Part shown: piece by piece, positions 49,947 through 61,444 of the stretch | How the letters are laid out: each line of letters opens with the position of its first letter | Position numbering within the stretch: position 1 is the first letter of the stretch | Program-made: the position numbers and the translations under genes | Notes under the pieces: generated by a model | Told to the model about the DNA's origin: nothing | The model's input: the letters and a program-made list of their open reading frames with translations, nothing else | The model's database searches: none | Assembly: GCA_047528255.1 (NCBI GenBank) | Contig: CP180024.1 | Location: forward strand, 1 to 64,000 | Direction: 5' to 3' | Length of the DNA: 64,000 nucleotides | Origin: G047528255 sp047528255 | Lineage (GTDB): Bacteria; Bacteroidota; Bacteroidia; Flavobacteriales; Blattabacteriaceae

Positions 49947-52779
49947 GAGATCATTATGTTAACGTGGATTACGTTTATTCAGCCATCCTAGATAGGTTTC
50001 GTTAGAGAACGATATGTGTTTACTATTTCACATTGTATTTGAAATACCATTGATTATAAAATAATTAATTATATTTTTTTTTTATAAACAGCACATAAAA
50101 AGACCAGGAAACGATACAAATTAGGCTCCTCCTCCATAAGATGCTGGGCATGCATACGAGCTAATCCTTTGTAATGAGCTTTACCTGATCCAAACCAACG
50201 CTTTATATTGCTAAAAGTACGTTCTACTACCCATCGGGTTCTATTTACTAATTATATGAATAATACACCGTCCCCTACTTAAGGTACGGTTCCTTTAGTC
50301 CTTTCTTCTGTATACGGTCTTTGATGCCTCGAGTATGAAAGTAAGATATGTTGGCTGGCACTTGGTAACCTTTGTCTACATATACTTCTCTGGGCTTATA
50401 TCCTAGTTTTCTTATTAATGGCTTTAGTCCTCTACTATCATGCTCATTGGTTATTATATTATGTACTGCTAGTATCATTTCATTTTTATCCACTCCTATT
50501 TGCTTCTTTTATACGTAGTAGCCTTTACCTGATTTCTTGAGCCATTTTCCTTGAGTGTTTACTTCTGATTGAATCTCTTTTTTACCCTTTCTTTTCTTTG
50601 ATTGATTTGCTTTTTCCCCTCTTCTTTCCGATCCTCCACTACGTAGGTAGGAGCCCATTTGGAGCAAATGGATTCACTGTAATACTAGCATCTACTATCA
50701 CTTCTGTTTTAACTATCTCCTGATTCTTTTCTAATACCTTATTGATCTTTTTCAGTAAGCGCTCATATACCTTATTTGTCTACTATTTCATTTTAAAATT
50801 TGCATAGAGTTGTATGATCTGGGATCTGATCTTTCAATCGAAAACCACAAAAGAGCATGAAGATCAAGCTTTATTTCACAAATTCTTCCGTTTCTACAAA
50901 ACTAAAATCATACCAGTTACTCAAAAACATCATCGTAAATAACGATATTCTACTGTAAGCAGGTTGGTCTTTTATTCCCTGTCCTTTTTGATATATTTTC
51001 CTTATTTTTTTCTCCATCCAATACTCAGTTAACAAGGGTTTTACATTTTAAAAAACTCGCTTCTTCTGGTAGAATGTCCGTATATAGTTCACTAAAGCTT
51101 ATTTGTGCGCTGTTTCTGAGCATAGAGCCGAATTTTTTATTTTCTACTCTAGAATATACGAAACAATATATTGATTTACAAATATTTTAACCTATTTCTC
51201 CCATACAACATTTTCGATTATAACTAATTAATTATATTTGTTTTTATGAACAGCTCATAATATCACCAGGGGGTGGAGATACAAATTATTCGCCATAGCC
51301 TCCCACTATAAAAGACTGGGCATGCACACGAGTTAACCCTTTGTAACGAGTCTTTCCTGATCCAAACACCAACGCTTTACTTTTCAAAAGTGAGTTCTAC
51401 TCCCCATCGGGTTTTACTTACTAAATTATGTTGAATAATATAGCTATCCCTACTTAAGGGACGGGTTCCTATAGACTTTTTTCTGTATACGGTCTGAGAC
51501 TATTGCATGATAGAAAGAGGTAAAATATTTGTAATATCAAGATATTGTTTCGTATACTACTGGAGTAGAAAATAAAAAAATTCGGATCTATGCTCAGAAA
51601 AACACGCAATTAAGATTTAGTGAACTATATATGGCCCTTTTTACCAAAAGAAGTGAGTTTTTTTAAAGGTTAAATACTAGTGACCAATTGGGAAGTAATG
51701 GAGAAAGAAATAAGAAAAATATATCAAAAAGGCCAGGGAATAAAAGGCTAACCTGCTTACAGTGGAATATTGTTATTTACGATGATTCTTTTGAGTCATT
51801 GGTATGATCTCAGTGATGTAGAAACGGAAGAATTTGTGAAAGAAGGCTTGAGCTTCATACGTTTTTGTGGTTTTCGATTGGAAGATCAGATCCCAGATTA
51901 TACAACTTTATGAAGATTTCGCAATAAAATAGTAGCCAAAAAGGCATATGAGAGCTTACTGAAAAAGATCAATAAAGAAATTAGAAAAGCATCAGGCTAT
52001 AGTTAAAATGGGAGTGATAGTAGATGACAGTATTACAGTGAATTCCTTGCTCCCAACGGAGCTTCTACCTACGTAGTTGAGGATCGGAAGGAAGAGGGGA
52101 AAATCAAATCAGTAAAAGAAAAAAAATGGTAAAAAAAGAAACTCAATCAGGAGTAGATACTCAAGTAAAATGGCTCAAGAAATCAAGTAAATTCTACTAC
52201 GGATACAAGAAGTATATAGGGGGGGGGGGGGATAAAAATAGAATGATACTAGCTGTACATATCGTAGCAGCCAATGAGCATGATAGTAGAGGGTTAAAGC
52301 TATTAATAAGCAAACTAGGATATACCCCCCCCCAGAGAAGTATATGCAGACAAAGCTTACCAAGTGCCAGCCAACGTGTCTTACTTTCATAGTCGAAGCA
52401 TCAAAGACCTTATACAGAAGAAAGCCTATAGGATCGTACTTTAAGTAGGATAGATATATTATTCAATATAATTAGTGAGTAAACCCCGATGGGTAGTAGA
52501 ACGTATTTTTGGCAGTATAAAGCGTTGTTTTGGATCAGGAAAGGCTCGTTATAAAGGATTATATCGTCTCATTCACAACACCTTATGGAGGTATATGGCA
52601 CATAATTTGTATCATTCCCTAGCATTATTATGAGCTGTTCATAAACATAGGTATAATTATTTAATTTTATAATTAATAATATTTCGAATACAATAGAAAA
52701 GGCTAAATACACATCATTCTTTAACGAGTCCCATCTAGGAGGTTGAATAAACGTAATACACCTTAAAACAAGAGTTCTT
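49947..52779. mobile_element. IS5 island: two full copies around a fragment
   Basis: A full minus copy (49947-51215) is followed by a minus 3' fragment (51216-51495) and a full plus copy (51496-52779, about 1,284 bp). The last copy has homopolymer growth: 13 G at 52219-52231 and 9 C at 52325-52333, where other copies have five G or none. All frames are broken. The longest transposase piece is 52126-52392 (YYGYKKYIGG, AANEHDSRGLKLLISKLGY). Confidence 0.87.
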
Positions 52780-52829
52780 TTTATTAAATTGCCTTTATTT
52801 TAATTTTTCAAAAAAATCCTCGAATCGTC

Positions 52830-54302
52830 ATGGCTCAACTCACCCCACGCGCAGAAGATTATTCCAAATGGTATAATGAACTCGTTGTCAAAGCCGACCT
52901 CGCCGAAATCTCTAGTGTACGCGGCTGCATGATCATCAAACCCTATGGATTTGCCGTATGGGAAAATATGCAAGCCGCCCTAGATAAAATGTTTAAGGTG
53001 ACAGGACACGAGAATGCTTATTTTCCGTTGTTTATCCCAAAATCTTATCTCTCAAAAGAGGCCTTCCATGCGGAAGGCTTTGCCAAAGAATGCGCTGTGG
53101 TGACCCACTACAGATTGAAAAACGCTGCTGACGGTAGCGGAATCATCGTAGATCCAGAAGCCCGATTGGAGGAAGAACTTATCGTTCGGCCTACCTCCGA
53201 GACCATTATTTGGGACACCTACCGCCGTTGGATCCAATCTTATCGAGACCTGCCTATACTACTCAACCAATGGGCGAACATCGTACGTTGGGAAATGCGC
53301 ACCCGTCTGTTTTTACGCACCTCAGAGTTCCTCTGGCAAGAGGGGCACACCGCCCATGCGAACCGTGATGAAGCTATAAACGAAGCGAAACAAATGTTGA
53401 AAGTATACACCGATTTCGTACAAAACTTCATGGCTACACCGGTCGTACAAGGCATCAAAACAGCCAAAGAACGTTTTTCCGGAGCTGAAGAGACCTATTG
53501 CATCGAAGCTATGATGCAAGACGGAAAAGCCCTGCAAGCAGGAACCTCACACTTTCTTGGACAAAATTTTGCCAAAGCTTTCGATGTGAAATTTAGTACG
53601 CGAGACGGTACTCAAGAATACGTATGGGCTACCTCTTGGGGGGTATCCACCCGCTTGATAGGAGCCTTGATCATGACCCATTCAGATGATCATGGACTGG
53701 TGTTGCCCCCCCGATTGGCCCCGATCCAAGCGGTCATCATACCGATCTTTAAAAACGAGGATCAGCTCGCACAAATTACCGAAAGCATCCTTCCGATGAA
53801 AAAAAAACTAGAAGCCTTAGGCATCAGCATAAAATATGATGATAGAGATGTCTACACGCCGGGGTGGAAATTCAACGAATACGAAATGAAAGGCGTCCCC
53901 ATACGTCTTTCCATAGGCCAGAGAGATCTGGAACATGGAACGATAGAGATCGTCCGCCGAGATACTCTGGAAAAACAATTCATCTCTCGAGAAGAGGTGC
54001 AAAACCTCGTGCCCGATCTGCTCAAAGAAATCCAAAAGAATCTTTTTGAAAAAGCCCGAAAGCATCGCGATTTATCCATTACCCAAGTAGACGACTATGA
54101 AACATTCAAAAAAGTCTTGGAAGAAAAAGGGAATTTCATTTCGGCACATTGGGACGGAACTTCCGAAACAGAAGAAAGGATCAAAGACGAGACCAAAGCC
54201 ACTATCCGATGCATCCCCTTAGAGAATGCACAAGAAAAGGGCCGATGCATCTATTCGGGAAGGCCTTCAAATCAAAGGGTGCTTTTTGCTAAGGCTTATT
54301 AG
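52830..54302 (+). CDS. proS: Prolyl-tRNA synthetase, type 3
   Basis: This class II enzyme charges tRNA-Pro. The 490 residues are the shorter archaeal/eukaryote-like ProRS (no editing insertion), usual in Bacteroidetes. FPLFIPKSYLSKE is motif-1 context, RPTSETIIWDTYRRWIQSYR and RWEMRTRLFLRTSEFLWQEG are motif 2, and SWGVSTRLIGALIMTHSDDH is motif 3. The anticodon domain (QAVIIPIF) and a C-terminal zinc-domain-like region (ETEERIKDETKATIRCIP) follow. The start is 51 bp after an IS right end. Confidence 0.97.
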   Translation: MAQLTPRAEDYSKWYNELVVKADLAEISSVRGCMIIKPYGFAVWENMQAALDKMFKVTGHENAYFPLFIPKSYLSKEAFHAEGFAKECAVVTHYRLKNAADGSGIIVDPEARLEEELIVRPTSETIIWDTYRRWIQSYRDLPILLNQWANIVRWEMRTRLFLRTSEFLWQEGHTAHANRDEAINEAKQMLKVYTDFVQNFMATPVVQGIKTAKERFSGAEETYCIEAMMQDGKALQAGTSHFLGQNFAKAFDVKFSTRDGTQEYVWATSWGVSTRLIGALIMTHSDDHGLVLPPRLAPIQAVIIPIFKNEDQLAQITESILPMKKKLEALGISIKYDDRDVYTPGWKFNEYEMKGVPIRLSIGQRDLEHGTIEIVRRDTLEKQFISREEVQNLVPDLLKEIQKNLFEKARKHRDLSITQVDDYETFKKVLEEKGNFISAHWDGTSETEERIKDETKATIRCIPLENAQEKGRCIYSGRPSNQRVLFAKAY

Positions 54303-54330
54303 AAAAAATCCTGAATAAGTATATAAAAAA

Positions 54331-54367
54331 AGCGAACTGTTGAAGTGATTCGCTGTATATTTTTTAC
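54331..54367 (+). terminator. Weak intrinsic terminator after proS
   Basis: A 6-bp stem AGCGAA / TTCGCT (54331-54354) with a 12-nt loop is followed by GTATATTTTTTA. It is placed 28 bp after the proS stop. Confidence 0.5.
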
Positions 54368-54404
54368 TCGGGGAATTAAAAGTTGAGGTATACCTTAATA
54401 AAAT

Positions 54405-56991
54405 GAGAACGTTGCATGAGATAAGGGGGTAGGGGCTAAAAAATCGTGAATCAATATATTATTTTCCATACTTGGAATAGAAAATAAAAAATTCAGATCT
54501 ATGCTCAGAAGCACCTCGAAAATAAGTTTTAGCGAATTATATATGGAATGTTCTACCAGAAGAAGTGAGTTTTTTAAAAGATGAGAACGCTGCATGAGAA
54601 AAGAAGGGTGTTTATAAATTAACATATTATTTCGTATACTTGGAGTAAGAAATAAAAAAATTCGGCTCTATGATCAGAAGCTCCCGCAAGTGATTTTTAG
54701 CGAACTATATATGGAATATTTTAGTAGAAGGAGTGAGTTTTTCAAAAAGTTAAAAATCCAGATCACTGGGAAGATATAAAGAAAAAAATAAGAAAAATAT
54801 ATTAAAAAGGCCAGGGAATAAAAGACCAACCTGTATACAGTGGAATCGTTATTTACGATGATGATTTTGAGTAATTGGTATAATCTCAGTGATGTAATGG
54901 AATAGAATGAATTGGTAAAATATTCCATAGGATGTATGCGCTTTTGTTGTTTTCGATTGAAAGATTAGATCCCAGATCATACGATTCTATACAGATTTAG
55001 CAATGAAATAATAGCCAAAAAGGCATATGAGAGCTTACTGAAAAAGATCAATAAAGAATTAGAAAAGAATCAAGCGATAGTTTAAAATAGGAGTGATAAT
55101 AGATGCCAGTATTACAGTGAGGCCATTGCTTCCAAGGGAGCTCTTACCTACGTAGTGAAGGATCGGAAGGAAGAGGGGAAAAAAGAAAATCAGTCAAAGA
55201 AAACTAAAGGCAAAAAAAATATTCAATCAGGAGTAGACACTCAAGGAAAATAGCTCAAGAAATCAAGTCAACTCTACTACGGATACAAGAAGCATATAGG
55301 GCTGGATAAAAATGGAATGATATTAGCAGTATAGCGTAGCAGCCAATGAGCATGATAGTAGAAGGCTAAAGACATTAATAAGCAAACTAGGATATAAACC
55401 CAGAGAAGTATAGGCAGACAAAGGTTATCAAGTTCCAGCCAACGTGTCTTACTTTCATAGTCGAGTCATCAAATATCGATACCATTGTGTTAATAGTGGA
55501 TTAAGCTTATTCAGCCTCCTAGATGGGCTCGTTAGAGAAAATGTAGATTTAGTCTTTCACATTGTATTAGAAATACTATTGATTATAAATCAATTAATTA
55601 TATCTATTTTTATGGACAGCGTATAATAATTCCAGGGGAACGATACAAATTATGTGCCTATAGTCTTCATAAGATGCTGGGCATGCACACGAAATAATTC
55701 GTTTGTAACGAGCCTTTCGTGATACAAACCAACGCTTTATACTACCAAAGATAACTTCTACTACCCATCGGTTTTTACTCACTAATTATGTTGAATAATA
55801 TAGCTATCCTATTTAAGCTCCTATAGGATTTCTTCTGTATTGGTTTTGATTCCTCGACTATGAAAGTAAGATACGTTAGCTGGAAATTACTAACCTTTGT
55901 CTGCATGTACTTCTCTGGGGTTATATCCTAGTTTTCTTATTAATGTCTTTAGCCTTCTACTATCATGCTCATTGGCTGCTACGCTATACTGCTAGTATCA
56001 TTCCATTTTATTCTACTTCTATGTTTTTCTTGTATCTATAGGAGAGTTTACCTGATTTCTTGAGCCATTTTCTTTGAGTGTCTACTCTTGATTGAGTCTC
56101 TTTTTTGACCTTTTTTTTCTTTAACTGATTTGCTTTTCCCCTCTTCTTTTCGATCCTTCACTACGTAGGTAGTTAGCTCTCTTTGGCGTAAAGGGATTCA
56201 CTGTAATACTAAACATTTACTATCACTCCTATATTAACTCTTGAGTGATGCTTTCTAATTTTTTATTGAGCTTTTTCAGTAAACGCTCATATGTCCTTTT
56301 GGCTACTATTTCATTGCTAAATCTGCATAGAGTCGTATTATCTGGGATCTGATATTATAATCGAAAACTCAAAAAGTGCATGAAGCTCAAGGATTCTTTC
56401 ACCAATTCATCTATTGCTATCTCACTGAGATCATACCAGTTACTCAAAAGCATCATCTTAAATAACGATATTCCACTGTAAGCAGGTTAGCTTTTTATTC
56501 CCTGGTCTTTTGATATATTTTTCTTATTTTTTATCCATCCCTTCTAAGTGGACAAGGTGTTAACCTTTTGAAAAACTCACTCTTTCTCGTGGAGTGTTCC
56601 ATATATAATTCACTAAAACTTATTTGTGCGGTGTTTCTGAGTATAGATCCGAATTTTTTATTTTCTACCCAAATAGATGAAATAATGTATTGATTTACAA
56701 ATATTTTAACCTCCTTTTCTTATGCAATGTTCTTAACGTATTAGTCCTGGATCAGGAAAGGCCTCTTACAAAAGATTGCTCGTGTGCATATCCACTCTCT
56801 TATGGAGGCTATGGCAGATAATTTGTATGGTTCTCCTGTGAACATTATGTGCTGTTCATAAAAATAGATATGATTAATAATTTATAATTAATAGTGTTTC
56901 AAATACGATGTAAAAGCTAAATCTAAATCGTCTCCAACGAAGACAATCTAGGAGGCTGAATAAACGTAATCTATTTTAAAACAATGGTCTC
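54405..56991. mobile_element. IS5 island: four overlapping copies
   Basis: The order is a plus left part (54405-54582), another plus left/middle part (54583-55477), a full minus copy (55478-56734, 1,257 bp) and a plus 3' fragment (56735-56991, ending ACAATGGTCTC). Two left termini (GAGAACGTTGCATGAG and GAGAACGCTGCATGAG) lie 178 bp apart. All transposase frames are interrupted. The island ends 39 bp from the wbqC stop. Confidence 0.87.
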
Positions 56992-57029
56992 GTAGTGGGA
57001 GTAGGAGTGAGTCGATTCTTTTCATATTG

Positions 57030-57653
57030 TCATGCTTGAATGGTTAAAAATGAATTTTTTAAGTACTGAATGCTGTATTTTCCTTGGTGAAAGAGCAGGT
57101 CCAATATGCTTAGATCTGAAATGAAGCCGTGTTTTTCCGAGAATACTTGATAGTATTTCGGAAAACAGGAAGACGGGTTTTTTACGTTAAATCGATTTCT
57201 CAAGTCTATAGCTTCGGCATGTTTTTTTTCATAAGTCTCGGTATGTGTGCTGAGAGGGTCTATTTCCAACAGATTGCATATTACTTGGGTGGAACGCCAG
57301 TTGAAATCCCATAAAAAGGTTTCTTTATACTCGAACAAGGATAGAAAGTCGTCTTCGTAGAATTCGTAATAGGGAGAGGATTGATAGGCTGTTTTCAGGG
57401 ATTTCAGATGTTGTTTTCTCCAAGGAGATTCATAAGAAATACGTATGTCTTTGTATTTCCTTCCCCCTTTGTGTTCGATCGGGATGTTGAGCATGAGCCT
57501 TCCTTTGGCTGCGTAGATATAACAACGACTTCGGTAGGTTTGTTTTTCGTAATAGTCCTCCTTTTCCAAACAGATATCATTGGCTTGTAGCCAGTAGGCG
57601 TAGTAGCTGATCGGGGCGAAATAATAGAGAGGTATGATGATAGATTTTCTCAT
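57030..57653 (-). CDS. WbqC-like family protein
   Basis: The 207 residues match the WbqC-like family, found in polysaccharide loci and, in Bacteroidetes, beside lepB. IPLYYFAPISYYAYWLQAND is the front. CYIYAAKGRLMLNIPIEHKG then RKYKDIRISYESPWRKQHLK SLKTAYQSSPYYEFYED is the recognisable core. The biochemical role is not established, although a link to surface glycan assembly is often suggested. The last gene of the parA-to-wbqC run, 9 bp after lepB. Confidence 0.85.
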   Translation of the reverse strand: MRKSIIIPLYYFAPISYYAYWLQANDICLEKEDYYEKQTYRSRCYIYAAKGRLMLNIPIEHKGGRKYKDIRISYESPWRKQHLKSLKTAYQSSPYYEFYEDDFLSLFEYKETFLWDFNWRSTQVICNLLEIDPLSTHTETYEKKHAEAIDLRNRFNVKNPSSCFPKYYQVFSEKHGFISDLSILDLLFHQGKYSIQYLKNSFLTIQA

Positions 57654-57662
57654 GAACTCGAT

Positions 57663-59201
57663 TTATTTTTTTTTTTTTCTGTTCTTGACCAGTGAATAGA
57701 AAAAATAAAGGCCTACCACGCCTAATAAATAAGAGAGATAGGACGTCTTTTCTCGCTTGTTTTCGTTGGTGAGGGTCATGATTCGGTTCCAACGAAATTT
57801 CCATTTGAAGATATTTATAGGGTTGTTCCTGTCCCAATCAATGCTCAACCAAGTGAGTAGAGGTTTTCCGACGATGTGGTTTTCCGGAACGAAGCCGAAG
57901 TAGCGTGAATCCAGTGAATTATGTCTGTTGTCTCCCATCATGAAATAATAATCTTGTCCGATGGTATAGTCAGATGTTTCTTGACCATTAATATAAAAAA
58001 GACCTTCTCTTTCCTTTAAAGAGTTCCCTTCGTATCGGGTGATAATGTCGCGGTAGGTTTCGATATTGACTTCGCTCAGTTGAATGCGATCTCCTTTTTT
58101 TGGGATTCTAAGTGGGCCATAGAAATCTCGATTCCATTTGGAACCTTTCGGAAAGGTCGTGTTTTCCGCAAAAGTTTTAGGGAAGATATTTTTTTGTATG
58201 GAGATCACGTTTTCAAAGGACTTGATGGTCTCGGCGTTCGCTTGGGTGAGCATGATTTGATATGTGTATGTTGTTATATCTTTGGAATCTGATTTTTGTC
58301 CTTCTTCTTCAAATATTTGGATATCTTTTATGCCTATTTCATTTTGTAAGTATCTCAAGTTGAGCGGAACTTTGCTCGTTTTTACGATGTAGCCATATTG
58401 TTTTTCGGCGTTTTCGGGAAAACTTTCGGGTTTTCCGTTAACAATCAGTTCTCCTTCTTCTATTTCTAGTGTGTTCCCCGGCATCGCTACACATCGTTTA
58501 ATATAGTTGTCTTTACGATCCGGTGATGTATGAGTGAGGTCTATAGGGAAATTGAATACGACAATGTCATTGCGTTTTATGGTATCTATGGCCGGAAGTC
58601 GCATGTAAGGCAGTCGGACGCAATCTACATAAGACTTGATGTTCAAGATCGGAAGTGTGTTGTGTGTAAAGGGGATGCCTATCGGGGTGATGGGAATGCG
58701 CAGTCCGTAGTGTATTTTACTAACAAATATAAAGTCGCCTACCAATAAGGTTCGTTCCATTGAAGGGGTCGGTATGGTGAAGGGTTGTATAACATAGGTG
58801 TGTATAGAAGAGGCAAATACGATTGCGAACAGCAAGGCTGAGATCATGGTTTCTTTTCGGTCTTCCGGACCTACATATTGTAGATTTTTACTATAATTAA
58901 GGAAGTAGATATACAACCCGAGGGTGAACAGCATGAGCCAGGTATCTTTTGTGCTTCGCTTTCCGAAACAACGGATAAAATCTATCCATAGGACGCCGTG
59001 CATCACCATGCAGATGATAGGTATGAAGAAAAAAGCGGTCCACCAGATAGGTCGCCGATTGATCTTGAGCATTACTATGAGGTTGTAGATAGGTATGGCC
59101 GCTTCCCAAGATTTTTTTCCAGCTTTTTGATAGAGCCGCCAAGTTCCGAAGAAGTGTATGATTTGAATGATGAGAAATCCGACAATCCAATATGCGCTCA
59201 T
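57663..59201 (-). CDS. lepB: Signal peptidase I
   Basis: LepB cleaves signal peptides of Sec-exported proteins at the outer face of the inner membrane. From ATG 59201 it has 512 residues (MSAYWIVGFLIIQIIHFFGT). The open frame to 59291 lies within dapB and starts with GTG. Three or four N-terminal helices (about 1-120), then IPTPSMERTLLVGDFIFVSK with the catalytic Ser147. NYIKRCVAMPGNTLEIEEGE holds the general-base Lys235, and YYFMMGDNRHNSLDSRYFGF closes the fold. A C-terminal membrane helix is followed by a lysine tail. The long N-terminal membrane part is usual for Bacteroidales. Confidence 0.95.
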   Translation of the reverse strand: MSAYWIVGFLIIQIIHFFGTWRLYQKAGKKSWEAAIPIYNLIVMLKINRRPIWWTAFFFIPIICMVMHGVLWIDFIRCFGKRSTKDTWLMLFTLGLYIYFLNYSKNLQYVGPEDRKETMISALLFAIVFASSIHTYVIQPFTIPTPSMERTLLVGDFIFVSKIHYGLRIPITPIGIPFTHNTLPILNIKSYVDCVRLPYMRLPAIDTIKRNDIVVFNFPIDLTHTSPDRKDNYIKRCVAMPGNTLEIEEGELIVNGKPESFPENAEKQYGYIVKTSKVPLNLRYLQNEIGIKDIQIFEEEGQKSDSKDITTYTYQIMLTQANAETIKSFENVISIQKNIFPKTFAENTTFPKGSKWNRDFYGPLRIPKKGDRIQLSEVNIETYRDIITRYEGNSLKEREGLFYINGQETSDYTIGQDYYFMMGDNRHNSLDSRYFGFVPENHIVGKPLLTWLSIDWDRNNPINIFKWKFRWNRIMTLTNENKREKTSYLSYLLGVVGLYFFYSLVKNRKKKK

Positions 59202-59227
59202 AGTTGTTATTATTAAGATGAGGATGT

Positions 59228-59938
59228 TTATTTCAATGAAATCCCCAATACTTCTTTCATGGAAAAAACCCCTTTTTTTCCTTTGATCCACTCGGCGGCG
59301 AGCAAAGCTCCCAGGGCGAAGCCTTGTCGATTGTAGGCTTGATGTTTGATTTGGATTTCATCGATGGATAAGCGGTAGGTGACGGTATGTATTCCTAGTA
59401 CGTCTTCCGAACGTTTTGCTTGGATGGGGATTTGATCCTTTTGTTTTTTTTCATTCAGTGTCCAACTTGTTTTGTCTGTTTCGTCGATGATATCTTGAGC
59501 GAGAGAAATGGCCGTTCCGCTGGGCGCGTCCAATTTTTGGGTGTGATGAATCTCTTCTATCTGCACTTCGTAGTCCGAGTATGGAGCCATAAGTTGAGCG
59601 AGCCTTCGGTTGATTTCAAAAAATATGTTTACCCCGACGCTGAAGTTGGAAGCATATAGGAAGGCAGCACCTCGGTCTTGGCAGATTTTTTCGATGGTAT
59701 TGCGTTTTTCTAACCATCCAGTAGTTCCGCAGACTACCGAGAGCTGATTCTCGAGGCAAAGTTTTAGATTTTTAAATGCTGCTTCGGGTCGACTGAATTC
59801 TATAGCTACGTCGGCGGTTTTCAAGGCTTCGAGCTCGGGTGTGGTCGAAGTGATCAAAACGATATGATGCCCCCGTGCTTCGGCTTCTTTTTCTATAGCT
59901 TTTCCCATTTTTCCGTATCCTATCAGTGCGATGTTCAT
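59228..59938 (-). CDS. dapB: 4-hydroxy-tetrahydrodipicolinate reductase
   Basis: DapB carries out an NAD(P)H reduction in the lysine/diaminopimelate pathway, feeding peptidoglycan as well as protein. At 236 residues it is close to the usual Bacteroidetes length. IALIGYGKMGKAIEKEAEAR is the Rossmann loop, VVCGTTGW binds nicotinamide, SNFSVGVNIFFEINRRL is near the active site, and EIHHTQKLDAPSGTAISLAQ contains the catalytic His-His and the KxDxPSGTA motif. It is 4 bp after the DUF5683 gene and 26 bp before lepB. Confidence 0.96.
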   Translation of the reverse strand: MNIALIGYGKMGKAIEKEAEARGHHIVLITSTTPELEALKTADVAIEFSRPEAAFKNLKLCLENQLSVVCGTTGWLEKRNTIEKICQDRGAAFLYASNFSVGVNIFFEINRRLAQLMAPYSDYEVQIEEIHHTQKLDAPSGTAISLAQDIIDETDKTSWTLNEKKQKDQIPIQAKRSEDVLGIHTVTYRLSIDEIQIKHQAYNRQGFALGALLAAEWIKGKKGVFSMKEVLGISLK

Positions 59939-59942
59939 AATT

Positions 59943-60548
59943 TCATAGTTTTAGCTGTAATGATAACCCTAGGGTGGTTTGATTTATAATAGCTGCAGAG
60001 ATGACCGCGGGGCTTACCAATAGATCTTTGTCATGGTCGATCTCGTAAAGGTGTGCGTCGACTAAAGCGTCGAATATGTTCAATATATAGATGATTGCGG
60101 TGAACAATATGGAGTAGCTGTAATTTCTTTTGGATTTTGCGTGACCTCCGACCAATTGTTCGATGGAGTAATTGTTTGGATTAGGGATTCCGTTGATGGC
60201 GTTGAGATAGATGTCGTTCCATTTATGGAATTGCTTTTGGTTGTACGCTACGGAATAAAGTCCTCCGGCCAGTAGTCCCCAGATAATCGGGATTTTCCAA
60301 TATTTCTTATTGTATGCTTGTCCCAGACCGAGCAAGATGGTTGAGTATAGGGCTGCTTTTGTCGGGGAGGGTATCCAGAGCAGTGTCGGCTCGCCTATAT
60401 TTTCTATGGGAGAGGTATTTTCCGGGTTGGAAGATGGGTCGGTATCGGTGATAATCTCGCCGTTTTTCGGAGCGAATCGGGAGGTGTCTTTTTGTGCGTG
60501 AGATGGTAAGGAAAGGAGCCAACAGAGTAAAGCAATGGTGTACCTCAT
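59943..60548 (-). CDS. DUF5683 membrane protein
   Basis: The 201 residues begin with a signal peptide (TIALLCWLLSLPSHA) and carry the DUF5683 core. SPTKAALYSTILLGLGQAYN and KKYWKIPIIWGLLAGGLYSV form two hydrophobic stretches, and YSILFTAIIYILNIFDALVD AHLYEID forms the end. It lies between parB and dapB, the usual place in Bacteroidales, and overlaps parB by 4 bp (ATGA). Function unknown; intact. Confidence 0.88.
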   Translation of the reverse strand: MRYTIALLCWLLSLPSHAQKDTSRFAPKNGEIITDTDPSSNPENTSPIENIGEPTLLWIPSPTKAALYSTILLGLGQAYNKKYWKIPIIWGLLAGGLYSVAYNQKQFHKWNDIYLNAINGIPNPNNYSIEQLVGGHAKSKRNYSYSILFTAIIYILNIFDALVDAHLYEIDHDKDLLVSPAVISAAIINQTTLGLSLQLKL

Positions 60549-61444
60549 GACAATAATTTTTTTATACGTTTAAAATCTTCGTCTGGGTTGAATGGGATGA
60601 TTATTTTTCCTTTACCTGTTGATTTTCTTTGGATTTCAACGGGTTTATTAATATATTTTTCAATAGATTTGACGGCTTTTTTGAATGGATTGATAGGGTT
60701 TGTGAGCGAGTCTTTTTTTCCGGAGTTTCTGTTTTTTTTATGTTGCTTGGTTAATTCTTCCGTTTGCCATACGGACAGGGCTTTTCGGATGATTTTTTCG
60801 TAGAGACCTAATTGATTGTCACTGTTTTCTATATTGATCAGCGAGCGGCCGTTTCCCATACTGATCACGCCGTCTCGTATACCTAAATGGGTGATAGGCG
60901 TAAACTCGAGGAGTTTGGGCTGATTGCTGATGGTGGTTCTTTTTCCCCCGATCCGTTGCCTGAGTTCTTCTTGGCTGACTTGGATGTCTTGGATTAAGCA
61001 TCGGTAGTACAGAGCTATTTCTATGATGTCCAGATCGTACCGTTGGATATTTTTCACCAGGGCTATTTCCAACATCTCCGTATCGTTGGCTGATCGGATA
61101 AAACCCGGAACGCTTGTCAGGTCGGCCAATTCACAGGCGTGATAGCTTCTTTTGCTGGAGATGAGTTGAAAATTGTTGTTTTCTCTTCTTACGGTGATGG
61201 GATGTATCACACCGAGTGGGTGGATAGACTCCGAGAGTTCTTGAAATTGTTCTTGATTGAAACGGGTTCGGAGTTGATAGGGCTTAACGACGAGACCTTT
61301 CAAAGGAATTTCTATAATGTGTCCTATGGATTTCTGTGGATATAATGAAGTGGAATTTGTTTCTGATGTCCTTTCGCTCAATATAGCTGAACGGCCTCGA
61401 TCCAGTGCTTTTTTTTTAGATTGGTTCATGGATGAAGGCCTCAT
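60545..61444 (-). CDS. parB: ParB/Spo0J-type partition protein with altered CTP motifs
   Basis: ParB binds parS and spreads as a CTP-dependent clamp, helping segregate replicated origins. The 299 residues keep the fold: IPLKGLVVKPYQLRTRFNQE (46-65), LGVIHPITVRREN, a helix-turn-helix (SQEELRQRIGGKRTTIS) and the C-terminal basic dimer domain. The CTP-binding motif normally GERRxRA is SKRSYHA (97-103), ENIQR is KNIQR (131-135), and SMGHARAL is SMGNGRSL. The frame is open and length normal. These changes suggest weak selection or a different mode of action. Coupled to parA by a 4-bp overlap. Confidence 0.88.
   Translation of the reverse strand: MRPSSMNQSKKKALDRGRSAILSERTSETNSTSLYPQKSIGHIIEIPLKGLVVKPYQLRTRFNQEQFQELSESIHPLGVIHPITVRRENNNFQLISSKRSYHACELADLTSVPGFIRSANDTEMLEIALVKNIQRYDLDIIEIALYYRCLIQDIQVSQEELRQRIGGKRTTISNQPKLLEFTPITHLGIRDGVISMGNGRSLINIENSDNQLGLYEKIIRKALSVWQTEELTKQHKKNRNSGKKDSLTNPINPFKKAVKSIEKYINKPVEIQRKSTGKGKIIIPFNPDEDFKRIKKLLS

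Noticed and set aside
59202..59291. Longer lepB start
   Set aside because: It begins with GTG inside dapB; the ATG at 59201 begins the expected membrane helix.
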